Of a stretch of 64,000 nucleotides of DNA, positions 36,048 to 44,987 are shown one piece after another. Position 1 is the first letter of the stretch. Every line of letters begins with the position of its first letter. Both the position numbers and the translations under genes were made by a program. The notes beneath the pieces are model-generated. The model made no database searches. It was not told where the DNA came from and worked only from the letters and a program-made list of their open reading frames with translations. Origin of the DNA: an uncultured Dysgonomonas sp. (GTDB taxonomy: Bacteria; Bacteroidota; Bacteroidia; Bacteroidales; Dysgonomonadaceae); contig NZ_CAKUOF010000001.1 of NCBI RefSeq assembly GCF_934668725.1, positions 124,001 through 188,000 of the forward strand, read 5' to 3'.

Positions 36048-36378
36048 GACTCCTCGTTATAATAAAGTTATTGAAAACATAAATAGTTATTCTTTTTTAA
36101 TGACATAAACCTTACACTAAGGTTACAAAACACATTACAATAGTGTCAATTTTATGTAACTTTGTCATTTTATTAAATGGTTGATAATTAAAGTGTAATA
36201 ATGAAAAACATTACAAAAGTGACAAAAGTGACAATTTCTCATACTAATCTTTTTTTTGTATGCTTTTGGATTGTTAGCAGACTATTGTCAAATGGTTTCA
36301 TACTACTTTCTTTTATAGATAAATATAAGTAAAGTACGATAAAATTGTAATGAAATATTTAAAGACTATTCCGGTATT
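36048..36378 (-). other. Long gltB-gltD gap
   Basis: 331 nt of AT-rich DNA without a gene. It contains a 7-bp dyad around CAC (AACCTTA / TAAGGTT, 36108-36124) and three ACAAWAGTG words (separate entry). No convincing minus-strand TAnnTTTG is seen for gltD, so gltD may be read from the gltB promoter through the gap, or from an activator-dependent promoter. Confidence 0.5.
36137..36234. promoter_or_regulatory. Repeated ACAAWAGTG words upstream of gltD
   Basis: ACAATAGTG at 36137-36145, then two head-to-tail copies of ACAAAAGTG at 36213-36221 and 36222-36230, followed by ACAA. The gltB upstream region contains the similar CAAAAGTAAC (reverse strand, 40979-40988). They could be binding sites for a shared nitrogen regulator, but they also resemble degenerate -7 elements. 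Confidence 0.35.
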
Positions 36379-39300
36379 TTAATAGTCAAATTCTACATTA
36401 GCAATTTTTTTCTTTAATGCTTCCATTTTTTCTTCTTGAAGCACTTTTTTATACTCAATAGGCATTATCTTGATAAACTTATGAACTTCTTCACTCCAAT
36501 TATCAAGAATACTTTTAGCTAATGGGCTTTGAGTATATTTATAGTGCTGAGAAATCAATTGCTGCAATTCTTTGTAATCGGTACTGTCTTCAATTAGCGA
36601 AAGTTCTACCATCTCCATATTACAGAAGAAATCAAAATCTCCGTCTACATTATATACATAAGCAATACCACCGCTCATTCCGGCTGCAAAATTACGACCT
36701 GTTTTACCCAAGACTACAGTACGTCCACCGGTCATGTACTCACAACAGTGATCGCCGGCTCCTTCAACAACAGCTATAGCACCACTGTTTCTTACACAAA
36801 AACGTTCACCTACTTGTCCGTTAATATAAACCTCACCTCCGGTTGCTCCATACAATAAAGTATTTCCGGCAATAATGTTATCCTGAGGTTTGTAAGTCGA
36901 TGTAGTAGGAGGTACTATTACCAATTTACCACCCGATAGGCCTTTGCCCACATAGTCATTTGCATCACCTTCGAGTTTAAAAGTAACACCATGAGCAAGA
37001 AAGGCTCCGAAACTCTGTCCGGCTGATCCTTTGAAAGTACATTGAATTGTATCTGTTGGCAATCCGTCATTTCCATAACGTTTTGCAATTTCGCCCGAAA
37101 GCATAGTTCCAACAGCTCTGTCGGTATTTTTTATTGCACGGGACAATTCTACAGGCATTGCTTTTTCGATGGCAGGACGAGAAGTTTTTATCAACTCCAT
37201 ATCCATTACCTCTTCCAGCTTATGATCTTGTCCTCTTACTTGTTTTACGGCATTCACTTTAGCAGCTTCGGGTGAATATATTAATCTGGATAGATCTAAC
37301 TTACTTAACTTGCTGTTTGAGTTATCTTTTACATATTTCAATAAGTCAGTACGTCCGACAACCTGATCTAAAGAAGTAAATCCAAGAGCAGCCAAATGTT
37401 CACGAACTTCCTCTGCCAAGAAGGTGAAATAATTAATCAGATATTCACTTTTTCCGATAAATTTCTTTCTCAGTTCTTCATCTTGGGTAGCAACACCCAC
37501 TGGACAGGTATTTATATGACACTTACGCATCATTATACAACCCAGAACAATCAAGGCACTTGTTGCAAAACCAAATTCTTCGGCTCCAAGCATAGAGGCT
37601 ACTATGATGTCATGACCTGTTTTTAATTGCCCATCGGTTTGCAATCGAATTTGTCCACGCAAATCATTTATAACCAATGTCTGTTGAACTTCGGCTAGTC
37701 CTATTTCAAGAGGTAATCCTGCATGTTTGATAGAACTTACAGGACTTGCTCCTGTACCGCCTTCGCATCCGCTAATCAATATAAGATCGGCTTTAGCTTT
37801 GGCTACTCCGGCAGCAATAGTTCCTACACCACTTTCTGATACGAGTTTCACACTCACAATCGCTTGAGGATTGACATTCTTCAAATCAAAGATTAGCTGT
37901 GCTAAATCTTCTATTGAATAAATATCGTGATGTGGGGGAGGAGATATCAACGAAATTCCGGGAATAGAGTGACGTGTTTTAGCAATTATCTTATCTACCT
38001 TAAATCCGGGTAACTGACCACCTTCTCCGGGTTTTGCCCCCTGAGCTATTTTAATTTGAATTTCGTCTGCATTTACCAGATATTCGGTAGTTACACCAAA
38101 GCGTCCTGAGGCGACTTGCTTGATCGCCGATCGAGCATTGGTTGCAAAACGTTCGGGGAGTTCACCACCTTCACCCGTATTGCTTTTTCCTCCGATAGCA
38201 TTCATCGCAATAGCCATTGCTTCGTGTGCTTCACGACTGATCGAACCAAATGACATGGCTCCTGTAACAAAACGTTTTGTTATTTCCGAAACAGGCTCAA
38301 CTTCATCAATACTGATCGGATTATTTGTATCGAAATCTAAGAAATCACGAAGGAATAATTTTTCTTCTTTCTTATCTATAGATTCTGTATACTCTTTGAA
38401 CTTCTTGTAACTACCCAAACGTGTGGCCAATTGAAGTTTAGTTATAGTTTCCGGATTCCAAGCATGATCTTCACCGTCACGTCTCCAGGCATATATCCCT
38501 TGATTGATTAACGAGCTGTCGATATAATCAATTTCATACGCTTCGTTGTGAGCTTCAATCGTATCTGCGGCAATATCCTTTAAGTCTATACCTTCTATTT
38601 TAGAGGTTGTACCCTTGAAGTATTTATTTATAACAGCAGAGCTAATTCCTATTGCTTCAAATAATTGAGCACCCAGATAACTCTTCAAAGTAGAGATGCC
38701 CATTTTAGAAAGAGTCTTCAACAGTCCTTTGTCAATAGACTTTATATAGTTCTTTTCTGCTGTATGGAAATCGAGTTGAATAGTTCCGCTTTTCACTAAA
38801 TCTTCGAGAACAGCAAATGCTAAATAAGGATTAACAGCATTAGCACCATAGCCAAATAATAAGGCAAAGTGCATCACTTCGCGAGGCTCGGCAGATTCGA
38901 CCACAATATCAATCTGCATACGTTTACGGCGATCAATCAAATAGTGATGAACCGCAGAAACTGCCAATAACGAAGGTATGGCAACATGGTTTTCATCAAT
39001 GCCTCTGTCCGAAATAATGATATAGTTGCTTCCTTTATCAACTGCTTTTTCAGCTTTCAAACATAAATCTTCGATAGCTTTCTCTAAACCTGCCGCTCCA
39101 TCTTTCGGATTGAATAATAAGGATAGAGTTTCGGCTTTAAAGCCTTTATATTCGATATGTACCAAAAGGTCAAGTTCGCGATTGGTAATAATAGGATGCG
39201 ACAAACCAACCATTTTGCAATGTTCGGGCATCGGTTCCAATATATTTTTATGGAGTGATCCTATATATCCGGATAATGACATTACCAACTCTTCGCGAAT

Positions 39301-40881
39301 CGGGTCAATTGGAGGATTGGTCACCTGTGCAAACAACTGACGGAAGTATGTAAATAAACGATAACGTTTACTTGATAACACGGCGACAGGTGCATCATTA
39401 CCCATGGATGCTATCGGCTCTTTTCCATCGACAGCCATCGGTGTAATAATTTTCTCGATGTCTTCTTTATAATATCCAAAAACTTTCAGATGTTGAGAGT
39501 AGTTATCTACTGAATATTTTATACTTCTTCCTGAAGATATATCATCCAGAGATATTCTGTTTTTGTTTAACCAATCTCTATACGGATAAGCTTTTGCCAA
39601 GCTTTCTTTCAGTTCGGGATCGTATTGAATAGTACCTTCCAAGGTATCTACCATCAACATTTTACCGGGTTTCAAACGTCCCTTTTCTTTTATCTCAGAG
39701 GGTTCGAAAGAAAGAACCCCTGTTTCGGAAGCAACTACCATTATATCATTGTGAGTAATCAGATAGCGAGCCGGACGAAGTCCGTTTCTATCCAACAAAC
39801 CACCTGCATAGCGTCCATCGGAAAATAAGATTGTTGCCGGTCCATCCCAAGGTTCCATAAATATACTGTGATATTCATAGAAGGCTTTCAAGTCGGAAGA
39901 TATGGGGTTCTTGAAATTCCAAGATTCGGGAATCATCATTGCCAAAGCATGAGGTAACGATTTACCGGACATCACCAAAAACTCGAGAACATTATCAAAC
40001 GAAGCACTATCGCTCATACCATGTTGTACAATAGGCCATATTTCTTTCATATCTCCAAAAGAGTCCGATTTTACGACACTCTCACGTGCTTCCATCCATA
40101 GGCGGTTACCTCTGATCGTATTTATTTCACCATTATGACCAACTAGCCTAAATGGCTGAGCCAAATCCCAAGTGGGAAATGTATTTGTACTAAAACGTGA
40201 GTGTACTAAAGCTATTCCGCTTGTAAAGTTTGGATTTAACAAATCGGGGAAATAATGCCTCAATTGAAGAGAGGTAAGCATCCCTTTATATATAATCCGC
40301 TTACTAGATAAGCTGACAATATAAGAGTTACGTTTATCTTTGATCGTAGAACTCAGGATAACTTTTTCTATTTTCTTTCTTAACAAATAGAGTTTCAGTT
40401 CCAATTGATCTTGTGACAAACCTTCTCCCGTAATAAATATCTGTTTGATAGTCGGCTCACTCGCTCTGGAGATTTCGCCCAGAATATCACTATTCACGGG
40501 TACATCTCTCACTGCCAAAAGGCTTAATCCATCTCTCTCGATAAGATCCGATAATGTAATCATATAGATTTCGGCTTCCATTTCATCCTTAGGGAGAAAT
40601 ACAAGTCCGGTACCATAATGTCCTTTTTCGGGAACGGGAATGCCTTGCAGAAGAATAAATTCATGTGGTATTTGTAGCATAATACCTGCACCATCACCAG
40701 TTTTGCTATCAGCACTCTCAGCTCCGCGGTGCGTCATATTTTCCAATACTTGTAAACCATTTTCAACAATGGCGTGTGATTTAGCACCTTTAAGGTGTAG
40801 AATTAAACCAACACCACAAGCATCGTGTTCATATGTGGGGTCGTATAACCCTTTTTGCTCTACTAATGATAAGTCTCGCAT
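36379..40881 (-). CDS. gltB: Glutamate synthase (NADPH) large subunit
   Basis: A 1500-residue enzyme that makes two glutamates from glutamine and 2-oxoglutarate. A 21-residue propeptide precedes Cys22 (DACGVGLILHLKG), the expected N-terminal nucleophile of the glutaminase domain. The central and FMN-binding domains contain SFGSISREAHEAMAIAMNAI, GAKPGEGGQLPG and SGCEGGTGASP. The iron-sulfur cluster ligands are in CIMMRKCHINTCP. The C-terminal GXGXG beta-helix domain has GDGAG-like turns (VEGAGDHCCEYMTGG). It is divergent from asnB and transcribed toward gltD. Confidence 0.97.
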   Translation of the reverse strand: MRDLSLVEQKGLYDPTYEHDACGVGLILHLKGAKSHAIVENGLQVLENMTHRGAESADSKTGDGAGIMLQIPHEFILLQGIPVPEKGHYGTGLVFLPKDEMEAEIYMITLSDLIERDGLSLLAVRDVPVNSDILGEISRASEPTIKQIFITGEGLSQDQLELKLYLLRKKIEKVILSSTIKDKRNSYIVSLSSKRIIYKGMLTSLQLRHYFPDLLNPNFTSGIALVHSRFSTNTFPTWDLAQPFRLVGHNGEINTIRGNRLWMEARESVVKSDSFGDMKEIWPIVQHGMSDSASFDNVLEFLVMSGKSLPHALAMMIPESWNFKNPISSDLKAFYEYHSIFMEPWDGPATILFSDGRYAGGLLDRNGLRPARYLITHNDIMVVASETGVLSFEPSEIKEKGRLKPGKMLMVDTLEGTIQYDPELKESLAKAYPYRDWLNKNRISLDDISSGRSIKYSVDNYSQHLKVFGYYKEDIEKIITPMAVDGKEPIASMGNDAPVAVLSSKRYRLFTYFRQLFAQVTNPPIDPIREELVMSLSGYIGSLHKNILEPMPEHCKMVGLSHPIITNRELDLLVHIEYKGFKAETLSLLFNPKDGAAGLEKAIEDLCLKAEKAVDKGSNYIIISDRGIDENHVAIPSLLAVSAVHHYLIDRRKRMQIDIVVESAEPREVMHFALLFGYGANAVNPYLAFAVLEDLVKSGTIQLDFHTAEKNYIKSIDKGLLKTLSKMGISTLKSYLGAQLFEAIGISSAVINKYFKGTTSKIEGIDLKDIAADTIEAHNEAYEIDYIDSSLINQGIYAWRRDGEDHAWNPETITKLQLATRLGSYKKFKEYTESIDKKEEKLFLRDFLDFDTNNPISIDEVEPVSEITKRFVTGAMSFGSISREAHEAMAIAMNAIGGKSNTGEGGELPERFATNARSAIKQVASGRFGVTTEYLVNADEIQIKIAQGAKPGEGGQLPGFKVDKIIAKTRHSIPGISLISPPPHHDIYSIEDLAQLIFDLKNVNPQAIVSVKLVSESGVGTIAAGVAKAKADLILISGCEGGTGASPVSSIKHAGLPLEIGLAEVQQTLVINDLRGQIRLQTDGQLKTGHDIIVASMLGAEEFGFATSALIVLGCIMMRKCHINTCPVGVATQDEELRKKFIGKSEYLINYFTFLAEEVREHLAALGFTSLDQVVGRTDLLKYVKDNSNSKLSKLDLSRLIYSPEAAKVNAVKQVRGQDHKLEEVMDMELIKTSRPAIEKAMPVELSRAIKNTDRAVGTMLSGEIAKRYGNDGLPTDTIQCTFKGSAGQSFGAFLAHGVTFKLEGDANDYVGKGLSGGKLVIVPPTTSTYKPQDNIIAGNTLLYGATGGEVYINGQVGERFCVRNSGAIAVVEGAGDHCCEYMTGGRTVVLGKTGRNFAAGMSGGIAYVYNVDGDFDFFCNMEMVELSLIEDSTDYKELQQLISQHYKYTQSPLAKSILDNWSEEVHKFIKIMPIEYKKVLQEEKMEALKKKIANVEFDY

Positions 40882-40961
40882 ATTACTTAGTTGATATAAG
40901 ATAAGTGAATCAATATTTTCTTTTTAGCCCACCTAAATGACTAAAACGACAATAATATCTG

Positions 40962-40969
40962 CAAATATA
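40962..40969 (-). promoter_or_regulatory. -7 element of gltB
   Basis: On the minus strand the bases are TATATTTG, an exact match, with about 80 nt to the start codon. The usual -33 position falls inside the dyad at 40971-41030, which suggests control there. Confidence 0.5.
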
Positions 40970-40970
40970 A

Positions 40971-41030
40971 TATATTTTGTTACTTTTGAATTGTTTTTAT
41001 AGTCAAAAATTCATTTTTTAACAAAATATA
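40971..41030. promoter_or_regulatory. 60-bp dyad in the gltB-asnB divergent region
   Basis: The outer arms, TATATTTTGTTA at 40971-40982 and TAACAAAATATA at 41019-41030, are perfect 12-bp inverted repeats. Inside them TGAATT (40987-40992) and AATTCA (41008-41013) form a second, nearly concentric pair. The dyad starts 1 nt upstream of the gltB -7 element and covers its -33 region. This is the layout of an operator for a dimeric or tetrameric regulator; no regulator gene is nearby. Confidence 0.55.
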
Positions 41031-41127
41031 CGCTTTTAGGATGTTTGATATTTACTTTTTGAAAACTATTCATATTATTTATGTGTTTTTATTCTAGAAA
41101 AACATGTATTTGTAAAATAAAATAACA

Positions 41128-41135
41128 TATATTTG
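41128..41135 (+). promoter_or_regulatory. -7 element of asnB
   Basis: TATATTTG, exact match, about 35 nt before the ATG. The nearest TTTG (41109-41112) is only 15 nt upstream, so the -33 part is weak. Confidence 0.45.
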
Positions 41136-41169
41136 TCGGAATTTCGACTAAAAAATCAAAACTAATAAT

Positions 41170-42840
41170 ATGTGTGGATTTGTAGGAGCATTTGATTTAA
41201 CGCAAGACCTGATCGGTCTACGTTCTCAGGTACTAAAAATGGCTAAGCGCATTCGGCACCGTGGCCCGGACTGGTCAGGTATCTATTGTGGCGAAAAAGC
41301 AATATTAGTACACGAAAGACTTTCTATCGTTGATATTAAGTCGGGTGGTCAACCATTATACAATAAGGATAAAAATCTTGTATTAGCTGTAAACGGAGAG
41401 ATATACAATCATCAAAATATACGTAATCGATTTAAAGGTAGATATGAATTTCAATCCAATTCGGATTGTGAAGTTCTATTGGCTTTATATCAGGAAAAAG
41501 GAGTAAATCTATTTGATGAACTCAATGGTATTTACGCTTTTGCACTTTACGATATCGAAAATAATTCATACCTGATCGGTCGCGATCATATGGGAATCAT
41601 ACCCTTATATATGGGATATGACGATTTCGGACAATTTTATGTTGCCAGCGAATTAAAAGCTTTGGAAGGTATATGCCCTAATATTAAAGAATTTCCTGCC
41701 GGTTACTATTACGATAGCCGAGACGGAGAGCTTAAACAATGGTACAAACGCGATTGGATGGAATATGACAATGTAAAAGACAATGACACAGACCTGGAAG
41801 TTCTAAAAAAAGGACTTGAAGATGCCGTTCATCGCCAATTAATGTCAGATGTCCCTTACGGAGTACTACTTTCAGGAGGGTTAGATTCTTCTATTATATC
41901 TGCTGTAGCCAAGAAATTTGCAGCCAGACGTATCGAAAATAATAATGAAACCGAAGCTTGGTGGCCGCAGCTCCACTCTTTTGCTATCGGCTTAAAAGGT
42001 GCCCCCGATTTAATTGCTGCCCAAAAAGTAGCGGATCATATAGGAACTGTACATCACGAAATACACTTCACCGTGGAAGAGGCTCTTGATGCCTTGAGTG
42101 ATGTTATTTATCATATCGAAACGTATGACGTAACTACAGTTCGTGCATCTACTCCAATGTATTTACTTGCCCGTTTTATCAAATCGATGGGGGTTAAAAT
42201 GGTACTGTCGGGCGAGGGGTCAGATGAGATTTTCGGCGGATATCTCTATTTTCACAAAGCACCCAATGCAAAAGCATTACACGAAGAAACTGTTCGCAAG
42301 TTAGATAAACTACATCTGTACGATTGCCTTCGTGCCAATAAAACGCTGGCAGCATGGGGAGTCGAAGGCCGTGTTCCTTTCCTTGATAAAGAATTTATGG
42401 ATATTGCCATGCGGATGAATCCACAAGATAAAATGTGTGGTAATGGAAAGATTGAAAAATACGCTCTTCGTAAAGCTTTCGAAGGATATTTACCCGAAAG
42501 CGTAACATGGAGACAGAAAGAACAGTTTTCAGATGGGGTAGGTTATAACTGGATTGATACTTTGCGCGAAGTTGCAAATAAAAAAGTAACAGACAAGCAA
42601 ATGGAAAAAGCAGCAGAACGATTCCCGATCAATCCTCCTATGTCTAAAGAAGAATATTGGTATCGTACTATGTTTGAAGAACACTTTCCTTCGGCATCAG
42701 CAGCCGGCACCGTTCCTTCTGTTCCTTCGGTAGCTTGCAGTAGTGCAGTTGCTTTAGAATGGGATGCTTCATTCAAGAATAGAATAGATCCATCGGGACG
42801 TGCTGTAAAAACAGTTCATGCCGAAGCTTACGAAAATTAA
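41170..42840 (+). CDS. asnB: Asparagine synthetase B (glutamine-hydrolysing)
   Basis: A 556-residue enzyme that makes asparagine from aspartate, ATP and glutamine. Cys2 (MCGFVGAF) is the N-terminal nucleophile after removal of Met. The glutaminase domain has RHRGPDWSG, VHERLSIVD and AVNGEIYNH. The synthetase domain has the ATP-pyrophosphatase loop VLLSGGLDSSI and MVLSGEGSDEIFGGY. The C-terminal tail (SASAAGTVPSVPSVACSSAV) is characteristic of this group. It stands back to back with gltB, so glutamine-using enzymes share one control region. Confidence 0.96.
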   Translation: MCGFVGAFDLTQDLIGLRSQVLKMAKRIRHRGPDWSGIYCGEKAILVHERLSIVDIKSGGQPLYNKDKNLVLAVNGEIYNHQNIRNRFKGRYEFQSNSDCEVLLALYQEKGVNLFDELNGIYAFALYDIENNSYLIGRDHMGIIPLYMGYDDFGQFYVASELKALEGICPNIKEFPAGYYYDSRDGELKQWYKRDWMEYDNVKDNDTDLEVLKKGLEDAVHRQLMSDVPYGVLLSGGLDSSIISAVAKKFAARRIENNNETEAWWPQLHSFAIGLKGAPDLIAAQKVADHIGTVHHEIHFTVEEALDALSDVIYHIETYDVTTVRASTPMYLLARFIKSMGVKMVLSGEGSDEIFGGYLYFHKAPNAKALHEETVRKLDKLHLYDCLRANKTLAAWGVEGRVPFLDKEFMDIAMRMNPQDKMCGNGKIEKYALRKAFEGYLPESVTWRQKEQFSDGVGYNWIDTLREVANKKVTDKQMEKAAERFPINPPMSKEEYWYRTMFEEHFPSASAAGTVPSVPSVACSSAVALEWDASFKNRIDPSGRAVKTVHAEAYEN

Positions 42841-42862
42841 GTCCTGAATATTCAAGTTATAT

Positions 42863-42898
42863 AAAAGCAATATAGAAGTAATTCTATGTTGCTTTTTT
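42863..42898 (+). terminator. Terminator after asnB
   Basis: A stem of 8 + 6 bp with one T-G pair (42863-42877 with 42882-42896) and a GTAA loop, ending in a run of Ts. Confidence 0.85.
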
Positions 42899-42954
42899 AG
42901 TTTATAGGATAGTATTGAGTAATTTTGCATTGATAATTAAATAAATCATATATT

Positions 42955-43590
42955 ATGAAACTTCGATTTTTACTTCTTTTTATTGTTATACCCATATTAT
43001 GCAGAGCTCAAACTTATGCAGACCACTTGATTCCGGATTGTGGTATTTATGGTATCTATGATTATCAATTTGACTACTACTCAAATGTAAGAACGGTTTT
43101 GTTCAAAGGATTATCGGACAAGCCTGAAGTTCGCTTTCTTGTTATGCCATCTTTCACCCCTGAAAATGTATTAGATATCCAAAAAGACAATAAAGAAGAT
43201 AGATATTACTTAGTCTATCGTATTTGCGAAAGAATGATTTGGTCTAACAAGAATTGGGAAGAAGTAAAAGTGAAAGAATATAAGGCTGAGATTGATTTTA
43301 AATCTGTTCAATTAATGAAATCCTTATACCTTAAGGCTATTAAACAGACAAAGTATCCCGAAGAAGAAGAGTTGGGTATGGATGGAGTAAACTATTATTT
43401 TTTTGCTTGGGATTATGGTCTTAAAACGGGTACTGTATGGTCTCCCCAAACACCCAAAATGAGACAGTTAGTAGAAATCGGAAATGAACTAATAAATTTA
43501 GCAAAGAAGAGTGATGCTTCAATTATCTCCTTTAACAAAAACTTTATAAAAGATATAGAGAAATTAGATAAAGAATTAGAAAAAAGCTGA
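42955..43590 (+). CDS. Secreted protein of unknown function
   Basis: A 211-residue protein with a signal peptide (MKLRFLLLFIVIPILCRA, then Q). The mature part is rich in Tyr, Asp and Lys; it has YGIYDYQFDYYSN, a FLVMPSFTPEN strand and a charged C-terminal helix (KNFIKDIEKLDKELEKS). No catalytic motif or lipobox is visible. I do not recognise the family. It stands alone between the asnB terminator and a 482-nt gap, so context gives no clue. Confidence 0.65.
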   Translation: MKLRFLLLFIVIPILCRAQTYADHLIPDCGIYGIYDYQFDYYSNVRTVLFKGLSDKPEVRFLVMPSFTPENVLDIQKDNKEDRYYLVYRICERMIWSNKNWEEVKVKEYKAEIDFKSVQLMKSLYLKAIKQTKYPEEEELGMDGVNYYFFAWDYGLKTGTVWSPQTPKMRQLVEIGNELINLAKKSDASIISFNKNFIKDIEKLDKELEKS

Positions 43591-44087
43591 ATGAAGAAGA
43601 AGGATAAGTTATACTCCTCACTTATATTATGACAACTTAATCAAGAAAAATCTATCAAGATGGTATTTCGATTTAAATTTCAAAAGAACCTTAAATCTAT
43701 AGATTATATCAATCTTAAACAGATACAGAAATAAGCATTAATCGTATTCGTATTTCTATTATTTAAGGAAAAACCAGACAGTTATAATTAAAAATGGCAG
43801 CTTCCATATAGAATGGCGATTCACAGACCTACAATTCATCATATACTTAACATATCACCTTTTTATGATATTTGATAACATATACCTCACATATAACAAG
43901 TTAATAGTATTTTAAAAATCTATCAACGAAAATATCTTTTTGAAACAAATAAAAAACAAAAAGTCTCAAAATGATATTTTTATTATAATAAACATAAAAT
44001 TTACACATTAAATCTTGCGAGATTAAATAATTTATATCACTTTTGTAGTACGAAAAATATCAGACTAAAAAGTTGCTGTTTAAAAGG
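43591..44087 (+). other. Long gap before dapF
   Basis: About 480 nt, very AT-rich, with no credible gene; the only ORF that starts at the preceding stop is 12 codons long. It contains CATATA/ACATAT-rich stretches around 43840-43900 and the dapF promoter candidate near its end. Nothing else is recognised. Confidence 0.5.
44015..44045 (+). promoter_or_regulatory. Promoter of dapF
   Basis: TTG at 44015-44017 and CACTTTTG at 44038-44045 (one mismatch from TAnnTTTG) are 20 nt apart. Transcription would begin near 44052. Confidence 0.5.
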
Positions 44088-44927
44088 ATGAAAAATTTGA
44101 AATTTACAAAGATGCATGGTGCAGGAAATGACTATATTTATGTCAACGGACTGACAGAAAATATAGAAAATGCTTCTCAACTTGCAATAGATTTAAGCAA
44201 CAGGAATTTTGGAATAGGATCAGATGGTCTTGTTCTTATATTGCCATCAGATAGTTGCGATTTTAGAATGCAAATGTTTAATTCTGACGGCTCTGAAGCT
44301 GAAATGTGCGGAAACGCAACCCGATGTGTTGGTAAATATGTTTATGATAATAAACTGACCGATAGAAAAGAAATTACATTAGAAACTAAAGCCGGAACAA
44401 AATATATTACTTTACTTGATGGAGACTATAAAGCTCGTAAAGTAACTGTAGACATGGGAGAACCTATTCTGGATTCAACCCTAATTCCTGTAAATATTTC
44501 TCAAAAGCCTGTTCTCGAATATCCATTGAATATTGATGGTGAAGAATGGAAAATTTCTTGCGTATCTATGGGAAATCCGCATGCTGTAGTTTTTACAGAA
44601 GGAATCAAAGGTTTTAATTTACCTGTATTAGGTCCAAAGTTTGAAACCCACCCAATATTTCCCCGTAAAACTAATACCGAGTTTATAGAAGTTGTAGATC
44701 GCAATACTCTAAACATGCGTGTTTGGGAGCGTGGGGCAGGGGAAACCCTTGCTTGTGGAACAGGTGCTTGTGCAGCGGCTGTTGCTGCCATTTTAAATGG
44801 ATATTGTGACAGAAAAATAAAAATACATTTATTAGGTGGAGATTTGGATATCGAATGGCGTGAAAGTAACAATCATGTCTATATGACAGGCGAGGCCGTA
44901 ACTGTATTTGAAGGAACAATTTTATAA
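44088..44927 (+). CDS. dapF: Diaminopimelate epimerase
   Basis: A 279-residue enzyme that converts LL- to meso-diaminopimelate for lysine and peptidoglycan. The two catalytic cysteines are in EMCGNATRCVGKY and ETLACGTGACAAA. The N terminus KFTKMHGAGNDYIYVNG is typical. The frame extends upstream to a TTG at 44073, but ATG at 44088 follows an AAAAGG stretch and matches the usual family start. It ends in the palindrome at 44926 and is followed by dapL, its upstream partner in the pathway. Confidence 0.95.
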   Translation: MKNLKFTKMHGAGNDYIYVNGLTENIENASQLAIDLSNRNFGIGSDGLVLILPSDSCDFRMQMFNSDGSEAEMCGNATRCVGKYVYDNKLTDRKEITLETKAGTKYITLLDGDYKARKVTVDMGEPILDSTLIPVNISQKPVLEYPLNIDGEEWKISCVSMGNPHAVVFTEGIKGFNLPVLGPKFETHPIFPRKTNTEFIEVVDRNTLNMRVWERGAGETLACGTGACAAAVAAILNGYCDRKIKIHLLGGDLDIEWRESNNHVYMTGEAVTVFEGTIL

Positions 44928-44946
44928 GGTCTCAGACCTTTTTATT
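44926..44946 (+). repeat. AAGGTCT-N-AGACCTT palindrome with T-tract, copy 2 (dapF-dapL)
   Basis: The palindrome begins in the dapF stop codon (TAA) and has C at its centre, followed by TTTATT. It sits 41 nt before dapL. As RNA it could act as a weak terminator or spacer hairpin between dapF and dapL. Confidence 0.6.
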
Positions 44947-44987
44947 GTTTTTAATTAAAAAATATACCAATAAAATAATTAGTACAA

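Noticed and set aside
44073..44087. TTG-started N-terminal extension of dapF
   Set aside because: The ATG at 44088 has a purine-rich stretch before it and gives the usual family N terminus.
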